The notes under the pieces: model-generated
Told to the model about the DNA's origin: nothing
Seen by the model: only the letters and a program-made list of their open reading frames with translations
The model's database searches: none
Assembly (NCBI RefSeq): GCF_017254865.1
Contig: NZ_JAFKCV010000011.1
Coordinates: forward strand, 1 to 64,000
Length of the DNA: 64,000 bases
Source: Bowmanella dokdonensis
GTDB taxonomy: Bacteria; Pseudomonadota; Gammaproteobacteria; Enterobacterales; Alteromonadaceae
Reading direction: 5' to 3'
Made by a program: the position numbers and the translations under genes
Shown here: positions 1-7,809 of the stretch, piece after piece
Position numbering within the stretch: position 1 is the first letter of the stretch
Layout of the letters: each line of letters begins with the position of its first letter

Positions 1-53
1 TCATGCTGCTTAATGGCCTTGATGATTTGTTCTTCGGTATAACGTTTTTTCAT
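1..53 (-). CDS. IS3-family transposase OrfA, N-terminal fragment (cut by window edge)
   Basis: The first 53 bases, read on the minus strand, begin with ATG and encode MKKRYTEEQIIKAIKQHE, the start of the helix-turn-helix OrfA protein of IS3-family insertion sequences, which binds the element's ends. Only 17 complete codons are inside the window and the rest lies to the left. The sequence just upstream (54 to about 115) should contain the terminal inverted repeat of the element, but with only one end visible I cannot fix the boundary. Identification rests on the highly characteristic N-terminus. Confidence 0.8.
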   Translation of the reverse strand, partial: MKKRYTEEQIIKAIKQH

Positions 54-164
54 TCTGAGATCTCCATTGGCTCCAGTTTATTGGAAATCTCATCAAAGTC
101 ATGGTGTTAAATCTGGGGAGAAGGTCAGGGGCAGGGGGATTCACCACTTCGGGCACAGAGAAGG

Positions 165-191
165 GGCAGATCACTATCTGCCTCTTTTTTG
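165..191 (+). terminator. Rho-independent terminator with no visible gene upstream
   Basis: A perfect 7-bp stem (GGCAGAT, loop CACT, ATCTGCC) is followed by TCTTTTTTG. The T-tract is only on the plus strand, so it stops transcription coming from the left. The only gene to the left in the window is the minus-strand transposase, so the gene it served is presumably beyond or interrupted by the IS. Confidence 0.75.
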
Positions 192-416
192 TTATCACGC
201 GGCGGCGCTGTGGACGAGGTGTTGATAGTGGCTGGTTTGCGCCAACTTTGGTCATTATGCACGTTGCAAGACTTGACCCCGAGATCACTTAAACATCGTC
301 AAATCAAGCGATCATCAGTGTCATCTAGTCTGATTAAGACAAACCAACCAACTGGATTTTCCTGAATATCAGTAGAAGCTTGCGGCGAAGCGTGTCCGCC
401 GAAAATCACCGGAGAT

Positions 417-441
417 AAAAGAAGCGGCGCAAGGCCGCTTC
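417..441 (-). terminator. Terminator of the GlyGly-CTERM gene
   Basis: An 8-bp stem (GAAGCGGC / GCCGCTTC) with a short loop is followed on the minus strand by TTTT. It lies about 20 bases after the stop codon of the 462-3041 gene. Confidence 0.75.
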
Positions 442-461
442 GTTGTCTTCTGATACCTGCT

Positions 462-3041
462 TTAGGAATTCTTCCCATGAGGCTCTGGAGTCCGCTTTCT
501 CCGGAATAGCAAACCGACGCCAACTATTCCCAGTAATACACCTCCAAAACTTCCACCTCCAGATTCACCACCGGAACCAGTTGGTGAGGAAGGATTGGTA
601 GGCGATGTGGGAGTTTCCCCAACTGGCTCGGACACTCTCACCTGATAGTCCACCAGCTCTGAAACGACGTCAGACTCCACCAGCTTGACTAAGCCGACAC
701 CAGATGCGAACCACATATCAACAATTGTGATGAGCCTGGCTGTACCACCACCTACACTGGCTTGAAACGCAAGTTCCCAAGAAACCTTCTTTGTGTGGAA
801 TGTGCCAGCTGGGACGGTCAACACCTCATCGCCATGGTAATACACTACGCCATTAAACCGCGCCTCCTGCTTACCATAGGTGGGAGTGATATTAACTTCG
901 CCTTTGCCACTAACATCTTCCCGTGTTTCACGAGCAGAGGAGAAGCTACCAACTAGCAAAGGCTCATCCAGGCGCATATCCACCTTGTAGATATCATTGC
1001 CAACCTGAACTTGGTTTAAAAAAACACCAGCAAACTTCAAACCTTCAGAATCATGTGTTAGGTAGTATTTCCCGCCGCTACTGAATTCTATTGGGTAAAT
1101 AGTTACCCCTGCTATGTTGGTAGCCGAACCTAGAGACGCTGTTACCGTGTTGTAGGTCCACGTGTTTGAAGTGTGCATGGGTAGGAATGAGGCTGCGAAC
1201 TCTGCTTGATTCATACCGTTATAGAAATCATTCGGGTGAGAATCTGTGTTGTCACCTATAAAGTCACCGTCTGAATCCAACCACTCGCTTGAATCATTAG
1301 GGAAAGCGTCAGAATTGTCACCTACTCCATCACCATCAGTGTCGAGCCATTCAGCAGGATCATTAGGGAAAACGTCAGAGTTATCGCCTACACCATCCCC
1401 ATCGCTGTCTTCCCATTCACTCGGGTCACGAGGGAAGATGTCACTGTTATCGCCTACACCATCCTCATCGCGGTCGTTTGTTTCGGCTGGGTCTTCCGGA
1501 AACGCATCACCATTATCGCCTACACCATCCCCATCGCTATCTTCCCACTCATTTGGGTCGTTAGGGAATATGTCGCTGTTATCACCAACCCCGTCGTTGT
1601 CTGCGTCTAACCACTCGTTTGGGTCGTTAGGGAAGGCGTCACTATGGTCGCCAACGCCATCCCCGTCAGTATCGAACGACTCGGCGACTCCACCTAGGAT
1701 TGAAAAAAATCCATTTACTGCACCATCAGCGTCATTAGGCCCTCCATCACTAACTGTCACTTTCAGGCAGTTGTGTCCCTCTGTGAACCCTTCGGAGTAT
1801 TCAGCACTATCAATAACTGGACATTCACCAGGTTGACCTAGAGCAGAATAGATAGTGTCGTCACTATTGGTAGTGAAATCCACCCAACCATCTTGTGGAG
1901 TGTACTGACGAAATACTGAGAATGCAGGAAGAGGGGATGTGAGAGGAATAACGATATCCGCAGAGTCACCTACTTTCAACGCCATTTTGATGTCATTGTA
2001 ACCAGCGATAGCGCTCACAACATCTGGGGCATGACGATTATTATAGGCAATCAATATTTCCTGCTCACTGACTTGGGTATGAAGATTGTCAAGCCCTCGC
2101 GAAACATCACCAATCATCAACCTCAAACACTGGTTTGTAGTTAACTGATAGTCAGACTGAACTTGCAGTTGGGAGCGGCTGCTAAACCATTTATTACCAC
2201 CTGGGTCCTGAACGATAAAAGTTACATATTGACCTTCATTATTCGCACCCACGCTATAAGTCAGAAACTCACTGAATTCTTTGTTAGTGATAACCATTTG
2301 GCCATCATCACTACCAATAGCGATTGTACTGTTTTCATGAATATCGACGTCAACGGGTGAATCTATTGGCAGCTGCGTTTTGTAGCCATTCCATGACCCT
2401 TGGTCTAAAGGGTACTCATCACCTAAAGGAGTAAAAACAATATCACCATCAGACCAGGCTGAAACCCCAATGGTGTTGCCAAATTGATCCGCCGTCACAT
2501 CAGTAAAGACGTAACTCAAAACCGCAGATTCGTAGGGCAGTTCCAACCCATTTACAGGGTCAAAAAATGCAGTAGCATTCTTTGTATGAAACATTCCATC
2601 CAGACCCAGCGATAATTCAGAAAAAGCCGATTCTGTAACCAGCTCAGCAGAGAAATCAGATGGATCAATTGCCTTAATACCCTTGTAGCCGCTAACGTAA
2701 ACTTTGTCACAAAAGGTATCTATTGCTATTTCATGATCATATTCTGCAATATCTTCAAGGCCAAACTTCCATTCACCTGTTACTGATGAATATAGGTACA
2801 ACCGTTTGTCTTTCACAACCGCGATATCGGTCTCTGAAGTTTGGGTTACACCAATGACTCGGCTCTCATCTCCAAAATTTGGAATCTGTACAGTTTGCAC
2901 AAGAGTTCCGTCTACTTGATACTCTTTTAAAGTACCTTGACCAGCCACAACCACATTACCCATAGTAAAAGGCTGAGACACCGCACTGAATACCGTTGCA
3001 CTCGCTATAAGTGCAACCCCAATATTGGCTAGATGCTTCAT
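462..3041 (-). CDS. Secreted protein with calcium-binding type-3 repeats and GlyGly-CTERM sorting tail
   Basis: A predicted exported protein of 859 residues. The N-terminus MKHLANIGVALIASATVF is a signal peptide; this ATG has GGA six bases upstream, unlike the earlier TTG and ATG options. Residues from about 20 to 300 look like irregular beta-propeller blades. Seven near-identical 22-residue D-x-D-G-D-G-V-G-D units follow, typical of thrombospondin type-3 calcium-binding repeats. A further C-terminal domain leads to a Ser/Gly-rich linker, GGGSFGGVLLGIVGVGLL and a basic RRKR, which is the GlyGly-CTERM layout recognised by rhombosortase in Vibrio and Shewanella relatives. The tail after RRKR is unusually long (nine residues). 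The gene is more A+T-rich than most of the window and sits between two IS elements, suggesting acquisition. No enzymatic domain was recognised. Confidence 0.75.
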   Translation of the reverse strand: MKHLANIGVALIASATVFSAVSQPFTMGNVVVAGQGTLKEYQVDGTLVQTVQIPNFGDESRVIGVTQTSETDIAVVKDKRLYLYSSVTGEWKFGLEDIAEYDHEIAIDTFCDKVYVSGYKGIKAIDPSDFSAELVTESAFSELSLGLDGMFHTKNATAFFDPVNGLELPYESAVLSYVFTDVTADQFGNTIGVSAWSDGDIVFTPLGDEYPLDQGSWNGYKTQLPIDSPVDVDIHENSTIAIGSDDGQMVITNKEFSEFLTYSVGANNEGQYVTFIVQDPGGNKWFSSRSQLQVQSDYQLTTNQCLRLMIGDVSRGLDNLHTQVSEQEILIAYNNRHAPDVVSAIAGYNDIKMALKVGDSADIVIPLTSPLPAFSVFRQYTPQDGWVDFTTNSDDTIYSALGQPGECPVIDSAEYSEGFTEGHNCLKVTVSDGGPNDADGAVNGFFSILGGVAESFDTDGDGVGDHSDAFPNDPNEWLDADNDGVGDNSDIFPNDPNEWEDSDGDGVGDNGDAFPEDPAETNDRDEDGVGDNSDIFPRDPSEWEDSDGDGVGDNSDVFPNDPAEWLDTDGDGVGDNSDAFPNDSSEWLDSDGDFIGDNTDSHPNDFYNGMNQAEFAASFLPMHTSNTWTYNTVTASLGSATNIAGVTIYPIEFSSGGKYYLTHDSEGLKFAGVFLNQVQVGNDIYKVDMRLDEPLLVGSFSSARETREDVSGKGEVNITPTYGKQEARFNGVVYYHGDEVLTVPAGTFHTKKVSWELAFQASVGGGTARLITIVDMWFASGVGLVKLVESDVVSELVDYQVRVSEPVGETPTSPTNPSSPTGSGGESGGGSFGGVLLGIVGVGLLFRRKRTPEPHGKNS
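1212..1673 (-). repeat. Seven tandem 66-bp coding repeats (TSP type-3 units)
   Basis: Seven consecutive 66-bp units, each coding a 22-residue block with the pattern D-x-D-x-D-G-V-G-D-N-S-D-x-F-P-N-D-P-x-E-W. The last unit is degenerate (F-I-G-D, then N-D-F-Y). Unit identity is high at the DNA level, so unit number could vary by slippage or recombination between strains. Confidence 0.9.
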
Positions 3042-3321
3042 TTTCATTCCGTTAAAAAATAATCCCAACTTCGTTTATAAGCGATATTAGAAAGGATTTA
3101 GTGGTGTAAAGTCGCGTAAATGCGATATCTAAAAGGCGTATTATGATCCTGCATTCGACGACTTAATATACTGAAAATCCCGATGGCTTCAAGCTTGTAA
3201 AGTATACAGTGATGATGGGGGGGGATGAGCAGGGCAAGCATGTATCGGGGCCAAGTCTAATGAAATGGTTCGCCCCCTCAACACTGACTAAAGTGTTGTT
3301 GAGCAAAACAGGAGACGAACC

Positions 3322-4338
3322 ATGACTTCAATAGAAACACTGGGTATTGATTTAGGCAAGCGCTCTTTACATGTGATTGGCTGGGACGAGGGTGAACAGC
3401 AAATAAAGAAAGCGAAGTTTAGTCGCAATAAGTTGTTAGAGTTTATTGCTCAATTACCTCCTTGCACCGTTGCTATGGAAGGATGTGCTGGAGCACATTG
3501 GCTGGCAAGAAAGTGTCAATCCTCTGGGCATAAGGTTAAGTTGCTGCCAGCTCAATTTGTTAAGCCTTATGTGAAGAGCAACAAGAATGATTACATTGAT
3601 GCAGAGGCAATCTGTGAAGCCAGCCGTCGCCCGAGAATGAGATTTATCCAGATTAAGAACGAACAACAACAGCTTATCAGTGCCTGGTGCCGGATAAGAG
3701 AAGGCTATGTGGTGCAGAAGAATGCGACCAGCAATAAGATCCACGCCTTTTTGTTGGAATTCGGTGTTCCTCAAGCAAAAGGCAAGAAAACCCTCAACCA
3801 CTTACCTGAATTACTGGAAGATGCGAATGTTTCTATTCCTGACGCATTGCGAGTGGTGCTCGATACACTTTACCAGGACTATAAGGCGCTAAAAGGACAG
3901 ATACAGCAGGTTGAACGTCATCTGGCAGAACTATTGAAGACTGAGCCGGTGGCACAGCGGTTACAGGAAATCCCAGGTGTTGGACTGATTACCAGTGCTT
4001 TGCTGATTGCCAAGGTGGGAGATGGCCGACAGTTCAAGTCGGCTAGAGACATGGCTGCTTGGATAGGTTTAGTTCCTCGCCAGCATAGTACCGGCGGAAA
4101 AGATACCTTGTTAGGTATTAGTAAGCGGGGAAACAGCCAGTTGCGTCGTTGCTTGATTCATGGTGCTCGTTCGGTCATTCAATGGCACCAAGGGCGAACA
4201 GATTTATGGTCTGGCTGGCTACAACGGCTAAAGGCACACAAGGCTGCCAATATCGTTTGCTGCGCGTTGGCGAACAAGCTGGCCAGAATTGCTTGGGCGA
4301 TAATGACCAGTGGTCAGCGATTTAAGGTAATGGCATAA
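3322..4338 (+). CDS. IS110-family transposase (DEDD recombinase)
   Basis: A 338-residue DEDD transposase that moves the element with the help of a structured RNA, cutting DNA through a RuvC-like domain plus a serine nucleophile. The N-terminal RuvC-like part has G-I-D-L-G-K, A-M-E-G-C and N-D-Y-I-D-A-E-A. The C-terminal half carries the helix-hairpin-helix type sequence Q-E-I-P-G-V-G-L-I-T and the Transposase_20 region with A-A-W-I-G-L-V-P-R-Q and S-K-R-G-N-S-Q-L-R-R. The start has AGGAGA seven bases upstream. Length matches intact family members and no frameshift is visible, so the copy is probably functional. Confidence 0.92.
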   Translation: MTSIETLGIDLGKRSLHVIGWDEGEQQIKKAKFSRNKLLEFIAQLPPCTVAMEGCAGAHWLARKCQSSGHKVKLLPAQFVKPYVKSNKNDYIDAEAICEASRRPRMRFIQIKNEQQQLISAWCRIREGYVVQKNATSNKIHAFLLEFGVPQAKGKKTLNHLPELLEDANVSIPDALRVVLDTLYQDYKALKGQIQQVERHLAELLKTEPVAQRLQEIPGVGLITSALLIAKVGDGRQFKSARDMAAWIGLVPRQHSTGGKDTLLGISKRGNSQLRRCLIHGARSVIQWHQGRTDLWSGWLQRLKAHKAANIVCCALANKLARIAWAIMTSGQRFKVMA

Positions 4339-4372
4339 CGAACACTCAAGACAAAAAGCCCTTAACTATGAC

Positions 4373-4488
4373 GAAAACGCTTTTGCGGCATTGCCAGTAA
4401 CCTGAACAGTGCTTTAGACCCTGATACTGCTGGTCTTGATAGGTGGCAATGTGCGCATTTTCATACAGGATCCAGGGATAAAGCCCTG
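4373..4488 (+). ncRNA. Candidate bridge RNA region of the IS1111-type element
   Basis: Downstream of the transposase is a long imperfect stem: GAAAACGC (4373-4380) and GGCATTGCC (4387-4395) face GGCAATG (4445-4451) and GCGCATTTTC (4453-4462). Within it is a smaller AGACC/GGTCT pairing, and a second hairpin (CAGGG/CCCTG, 4473-4488) follows. IS110-family elements encode a bridge RNA with internal loops in a non-coding end, in the IS1111 group downstream of the transposase. The position and shape fit, but I have not matched loop bases to donor and target DNA. Confidence 0.45.
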
Positions 4489-4506
4489 AATAGAATCCGG
4501 ATACAT

Positions 4507-5122
4507 TGACGCAGGCGAATTTCTAAATAGATGGGCATTTTTGAAGAAGATTGACTTATATGGGCTAACCATACATTGCACTGTAACAAAGACGATCTTT
4601 CAGACTAACAATTATTGGTAAAGTGTCATCAGTAAACACTTTCTCCCAGCTTATGGTCAATTCTTTGTGGCTCGAAGCTCTCTTCTCATTCTATAGGTGA
4701 AGTTCCAAGTTTCAGCAGCCACCGGCCTTAGCCGGTGGTCTGCCTGCAAACTCATTACTTACAGATAGAGAAAAGGCTGAGAGGCAGTGTCGGGTTGGGC
4801 TTCGCAGACCTTACACAGCAGGGAGGCTGTGTAAGAGACTACATGGAAGTACTCGCGGCGTGTCTGCGAAGGCCAATCCGACTCTGCCTTTGTGCTTCTT
4901 TATTTGATCCTAAAATGCCCGCCCAGTCATACAGCTCTCGGCCTTACCTACCAATAACCACTGCCCATGTCAGTCTCTTTCGATGCTGCCTTAAGATGCT
5001 TACCTTGGGCTGTTGGATGTAAGAAGGTGTCGTTATGTTTGATGTCCGACTCTGATCTATTCAAAAAGCTATGCCGTAAAACTGACTATTCACCTACCAA
5101 CCCATTTTAAATCGGTATTTAT
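4507..5122. other. Palindrome-rich intergenic region without a gene
   Basis: About 600 bases between the IS110 element and the MipA-like gene. It contains a perfect 8-bp hairpin at 4719-4738 (CCACCGGC, loop CTTA, GCCGGTGG) resembling the hairpins found at ends of IS200/IS605 elements, and a large nested palindrome at 4783-4888. The open frame at 4735-5022 has no family features and runs through the palindrome, so I do not call it. The promoter of the next gene is presumably in the last 80 bases, which are A+T-rich. Confidence 0.6.
4783..4888. repeat. Large nested inverted repeat (27-bp arms with a 10-bp inner hairpin)
   Basis: Arms 4783-4809 and 4862-4888 are inverted copies matching at 24 of 27 positions. 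Inside is a perfect 10-bp hairpin, CTTACACAGC (4810-4819) / GCTGTGTAAG (4826-4835), with a 6-base loop. No poly-T tail is present on either strand, so it is not a simple terminator. It could be a palindromic mobile element, a cruciform or a structured RNA. Confidence 0.7.
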
Positions 5123-5950
5123 ATGAAAAAGTTATCAGTTCTATTGTTGGCAATGTTTATCCATGCTCCTTTCCATCAAGCTGCACTGGCACAGGACGGA
5201 AAAACGGCGTTAGTGCCATTGCCCTCTGTGGAGGATTTTACCAAAGGCGAAGATGGTTGGGCATTTGGTCTGGGTCTGGGCGTTGAATATGAATCAGCCT
5301 ACGAAGGGTCGGATGAATTTGGTGTCGAAGTCGACCCTGCCGGGGCGGTACAGTGGCGAAGCGGTGATGATATTTTCTACTGGGCGGGGGAGGCCTTGGG
5401 CTGGCGTGGACTTCGCTCGGATATTTGGCTATTCGATGCTGCCATTGCCTTTGAAGAAGGTCGTGAAGAAGCTGACTCCGATGACGGTCGGTTGGATGGT
5501 CTTGGCGATACGGAAGAAGGGATAGAAGTGGTGTTGCAAGCGCGTCGGGCTTTTGATGCCGATTGGCGCTATTGGCTTGACGGTAGGCTGGTAACAGGTG
5601 AAAACGGCAATCTTGGTCTTTTTTCGCTGGGCCGCCGCTTCGGCGACCAGAATGACGGAAGTGGTTCTGAAATTGCAGTGGTTGCGGTTTACCATGATAG
5701 CGAACGAGCCAACCGGGATTTTGGCATCAACGCCGAGCAGGCAGCGGCATCGGGACTGAGTGAGACTGTTCTTGGCGGTGGATTCCGTTCAATTGGGTTT
5801 CATTACAATTATCGTCAATACCTCAACCAGAGCTGGCAGATTTTCGGTGAGGTGCTCTACGAGCATTACATTGGCGACATTCAGGACAGCCCAATCGCAC
5901 GCAACAACTATGAAGCCGAAGTCGGTGTTGGATTTATTTACGTTTTCTAG
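5123..5950 (+). CDS. MipA/OmpV family outer-membrane protein
   Basis: A 275-residue beta-barrel protein of the MipA/OmpV family (MltA-interacting scaffold or OmpV-like porin), placed in the outer membrane. Residues 1-23 form a signal peptide ending in A-L-A-Q. The N-terminal strand region G-L-G-L-G-V-E-Y-E-S-A-Y-E-G is the usual family opening, and the chain ends in V-G-F-I-Y-V-F, with the terminal aromatic residue recognised by the Bam machinery. It stands alone on the plus strand after the IS110 region. The real ligand or partner is not apparent. Confidence 0.8.
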   Translation: MKKLSVLLLAMFIHAPFHQAALAQDGKTALVPLPSVEDFTKGEDGWAFGLGLGVEYESAYEGSDEFGVEVDPAGAVQWRSGDDIFYWAGEALGWRGLRSDIWLFDAAIAFEEGREEADSDDGRLDGLGDTEEGIEVVLQARRAFDADWRYWLDGRLVTGENGNLGLFSLGRRFGDQNDGSGSEIAVVAVYHDSERANRDFGINAEQAAASGLSETVLGGGFRSIGFHYNYRQYLNQSWQIFGEVLYEHYIGDIQDSPIARNNYEAEVGVGFIYVF

Positions 5951-6008
5951 ACCGCTTAACAGCTAAACGATGAGGCACCTTTGCCATTTCAGCGGCTGAC
6001 AGTCAGGG

Positions 6009-6608
6009 TCAGCCGTTATAAATCTTACCGCCCCGCACCACATAACTGCTCAGCACCCGGCGGGCCTCTTCCCGTTTAACTTGTTTGATGACGTCCAGTC
6101 CGGCCCTGGCCAGATAGCGGTAGGATTCGGCAAACACAGGGCCTTCGTCAAAGCCAATAGCCCGGGCATCCTCTCCGGTAGCCCCGCATACCAGCCGTTT
6201 GACGCCGCTCCACAAGGTCGCACCCATGCACATGGCGCAGGGCTCACAGGAGGTAAACAGCTCACATCGTTTGTCGTTGGCAGACAGGCTGAAGCTTTCC
6301 AGGGCCGCCTCGGCCATCATAATCGCCATCACCTCTCCGTGCAGGGTGGAGTTGTTGGCGGCCATGACCTGATTAACCCCGACGCCCAAAAGCTGTCCTG
6401 TATCCATGTCGAATATGGCGGTACCAAAAGGACCGCCACTGTCCCGCTCCACATTTTGCCGGGAAAGCTCGATGGCCAGGGCCATCTTTTCCTCGTCCGA
6501 TTGATACTGGCGACTCCAGTCCACCACCTCATCTATCCAGCCGGGTAGGGACACCTCCACCTGTTTTACGTGGCGTAAGGGGCTTGGGGGCTGTTTACTT
6601 TCGCTCAT
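6009..6608 (-). CDS. Nucleoside/guanine deaminase-like protein (cytidine deaminase fold)
   Basis: A zinc-dependent deaminase of about 199 residues, in the guanine deaminase / tRNA adenosine deaminase-like branch. The zinc site is visible as H-G-E near residue 90 (histidine ligand and catalytic Glu) and P-C-A-M-C near 124-128 (two cysteine ligands). The segment R-D-S-G-G-P-F-G precedes it, as in guanine deaminases. I use the second of two adjacent ATG codons because it is better spaced from AGGA. It faces the plus-strand PhnA gene divergently. Substrate cannot be settled from sequence alone. Confidence 0.8.
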   Translation of the reverse strand: MSESKQPPSPLRHVKQVEVSLPGWIDEVVDWSRQYQSDEEKMALAIELSRQNVERDSGGPFGTAIFDMDTGQLLGVGVNQVMAANNSTLHGEVMAIMMAEAALESFSLSANDKRCELFTSCEPCAMCMGATLWSGVKRLVCGATGEDARAIGFDEGPVFAESYRYLARAGLDVIKQVKREEARRVLSSYVVRGGKIYNG

Positions 6609-6679
6609 CATCTGTCCTTTTGCTGCGATTATCTGTTAATAATGGCATACTTCGCGCCTTTAAAAACTAAGGTAAGCCC

Positions 6680-7243
6680 ATGTCTCTGGAACAAGCCCTC
6701 AATCAACGCGCCGGCGAAAAATGTGAACTCTGCTCATCCACCGACACTTTGGCAGTTCTGCCTGTGGGTCCACAGGACCAGCCGAGGGTGGACAACCATA
6801 TACTGGTCTGTGCTAACTGCAAGGGACAGATCGACGGGCAGCAGGCCCTGGATACCAAGCACTGGCGCTGCCTGAACGACAGCATGTGGTCCCCCGAGCC
6901 GGCGGTGCAGGTGATGGCCTGGCGGATGCTCAAGCGATTGTCCTCAGAAGTCTGGGCACAGGACCTGCTGGAGATGCTGTATCTGGACGAACAAACTCTC
7001 ACCTGGGCACAGGCCGGGGATGACTCAGACAGGGAGCCCACCCTGGACAGCAACGGCACGCCGCTTGCCACCGGCGATACCGTGGTATTGATCAAGGATC
7101 TGGACGTAAAGGGGGCCGGCTTTACCGCCAAGCGCGGCACGGCGGTAAGGGGAATCAGCCTGCCCGACAATCCCAGACATGTGGAGGGCAAGGTCAATGG
7201 CGTGCGTATCGTCCTGGTGGCTGAATACCTGAAGAAGTCCTGA
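6680..7243 (+). CDS. PhnA-domain zinc-ribbon protein (YjdM-like)
   Basis: A 187-residue protein of the PhnA/YjdM family, named from the phosphonate locus of E. coli but not itself needed for phosphonate cleavage. The N-terminal zinc ribbon shows C-E-L-C and C-A-N-C pairs. The C-terminal PhnA domain carries D-S-N-G-T-P-L, G-D-T-V-V-L-I-K-D-L-D-V-K-G and a closing L-V-A-E-Y-L-K-K-S, all typical. It is divergent from the deaminase and convergent with the DUF3224 gene 11 bases away. No phosphonate genes lie nearby, so its role here is unknown. Confidence 0.88.
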   Translation: MSLEQALNQRAGEKCELCSSTDTLAVLPVGPQDQPRVDNHILVCANCKGQIDGQQALDTKHWRCLNDSMWSPEPAVQVMAWRMLKRLSSEVWAQDLLEMLYLDEQTLTWAQAGDDSDREPTLDSNGTPLATGDTVVLIKDLDVKGAGFTAKRGTAVRGISLPDNPRHVEGKVNGVRIVLVAEYLKKS

Positions 7244-7254
7244 CGACTTAAGGA

Positions 7255-7659
7255 TCAGCCCTGCTCAGGCGGGAGCTGATAGTCGAACTGATAGAAGTGC
7301 CGGCCGTTTTCGATACGGATGGACATGCTGCCTGTCAGGCCCAGCAGTTCATCGGTGCCCGATGCCGGTACCACCTCCAGAATCAGATGCTGGTTGGCCT
7401 GATGCATGGTGCCATAGTGTTGCAGCACAAAACTGCCCTGGCGACCGGCCAGTTCACCACTGACCTGCTCGATAGCCACATAACCGGCAGAACCTTTGCT
7501 CTGCGTCATGGCGCTGAGCATTTCCCCTTTGCTGGTGCCGCTCAGCTCACCGGCAAAGGTTTTGTCGATGGCCATACGGCCCAGATTGATCCCGTTCTGG
7601 CCCTTGGCATAACAGCCCATAGGCTTGAGATTGACCTGAAATTCCCCTTTAGCTTGCAT
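7255..7659 (-). CDS. DUF3224 domain-containing protein
   Basis: A 134-residue cytosolic protein of the DUF3224 family, a small allene-oxide-cyclase-like barrel of unknown function. Diagnostic stretches are G-R-M-A-I-D-K-T-F-A-G-E-L-S-G-T-S, G-S-A-G-Y-V-A-I-E-Q-V-S-G and G-S-F-V-L-Q-H-Y-G-T-M, followed by G-T-D-E-L-L-G-L-T-G. The ATG has GGGGAG eight bases upstream. It is transcribed towards PhnA and away from the ketopantoate reductase gene. It is a single-gene unit with no context that suggests a role. Confidence 0.85.
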   Translation of the reverse strand: MQAKGEFQVNLKPMGCYAKGQNGINLGRMAIDKTFAGELSGTSKGEMLSAMTQSKGSAGYVAIEQVSGELAGRQGSFVLQHYGTMHQANQHLILEVVPASGTDELLGLTGSMSIRIENGRHFYQFDYQLPPEQG

Positions 7660-7809
7660 TGATGTGCTCCCCGGTGTGCTGGCCAGTCAGGGCAAATCTG
7701 CCGGCCCGTTGGATATTGTTGTTATGGCGTCACATATTGTCGTTTTTACCGACAATATGCCAGAGTAGGCAGACAGATAATTACCCAACTCATACAGATT
7801 GTATTATCC

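Larger units (their letters stand above)
54..461. other. Non-coding stretch between IS3 end and the GlyGly-CTERM gene
   Basis: About 400 bases without a convincing gene. The left part should hold the end of the IS3-family element. The middle contains an isolated plus-strand terminator (165-191) and the right end a minus-strand terminator (417-441) belonging to the next gene. The short open frames here have no recognisable start context or family features. The stretch may be the 3' flank of a plus-strand gene displaced by the IS insertion. Confidence 0.6.
3240..4506 (+). mobile_element. IS110-family (IS1111-type) insertion sequence
   Basis: The core of the element is marked by subterminal inverted repeats: ATGTATCGGG at 3240-3249 and CCGGATACAT at 4497-4506 (reverse complement ATGTATCCGG, 9 of 10 matching). 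True ends normally lie a few bases outside such repeats, so the boundaries are approximate. Inside are a DEDD transposase and a longer non-coding tail on the right than on the left, as in the IS1111 group. No target duplication is expected for this family. A run of G residues (about 3218-3224) lies just outside the left repeat. Confidence 0.7.

Noticed and set aside
1246-1836. 196-codon plus-strand Ser/Pro-rich open frame with internal repeats
   Set aside because: It is the reverse complement of the TSP type-3 calcium repeats, which explain its periodicity.
3041-3068. Longer N-terminus of the GlyGly-CTERM gene starting at TTG 3068
   Set aside because: The TTG has no ribosome-binding site and would place nine extra residues before a clear signal peptide.
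4735-5022. 95-codon open frame after the IS110 element
   Set aside because: Runs through a large palindrome, no ribosome-binding site, no recognisable protein features.
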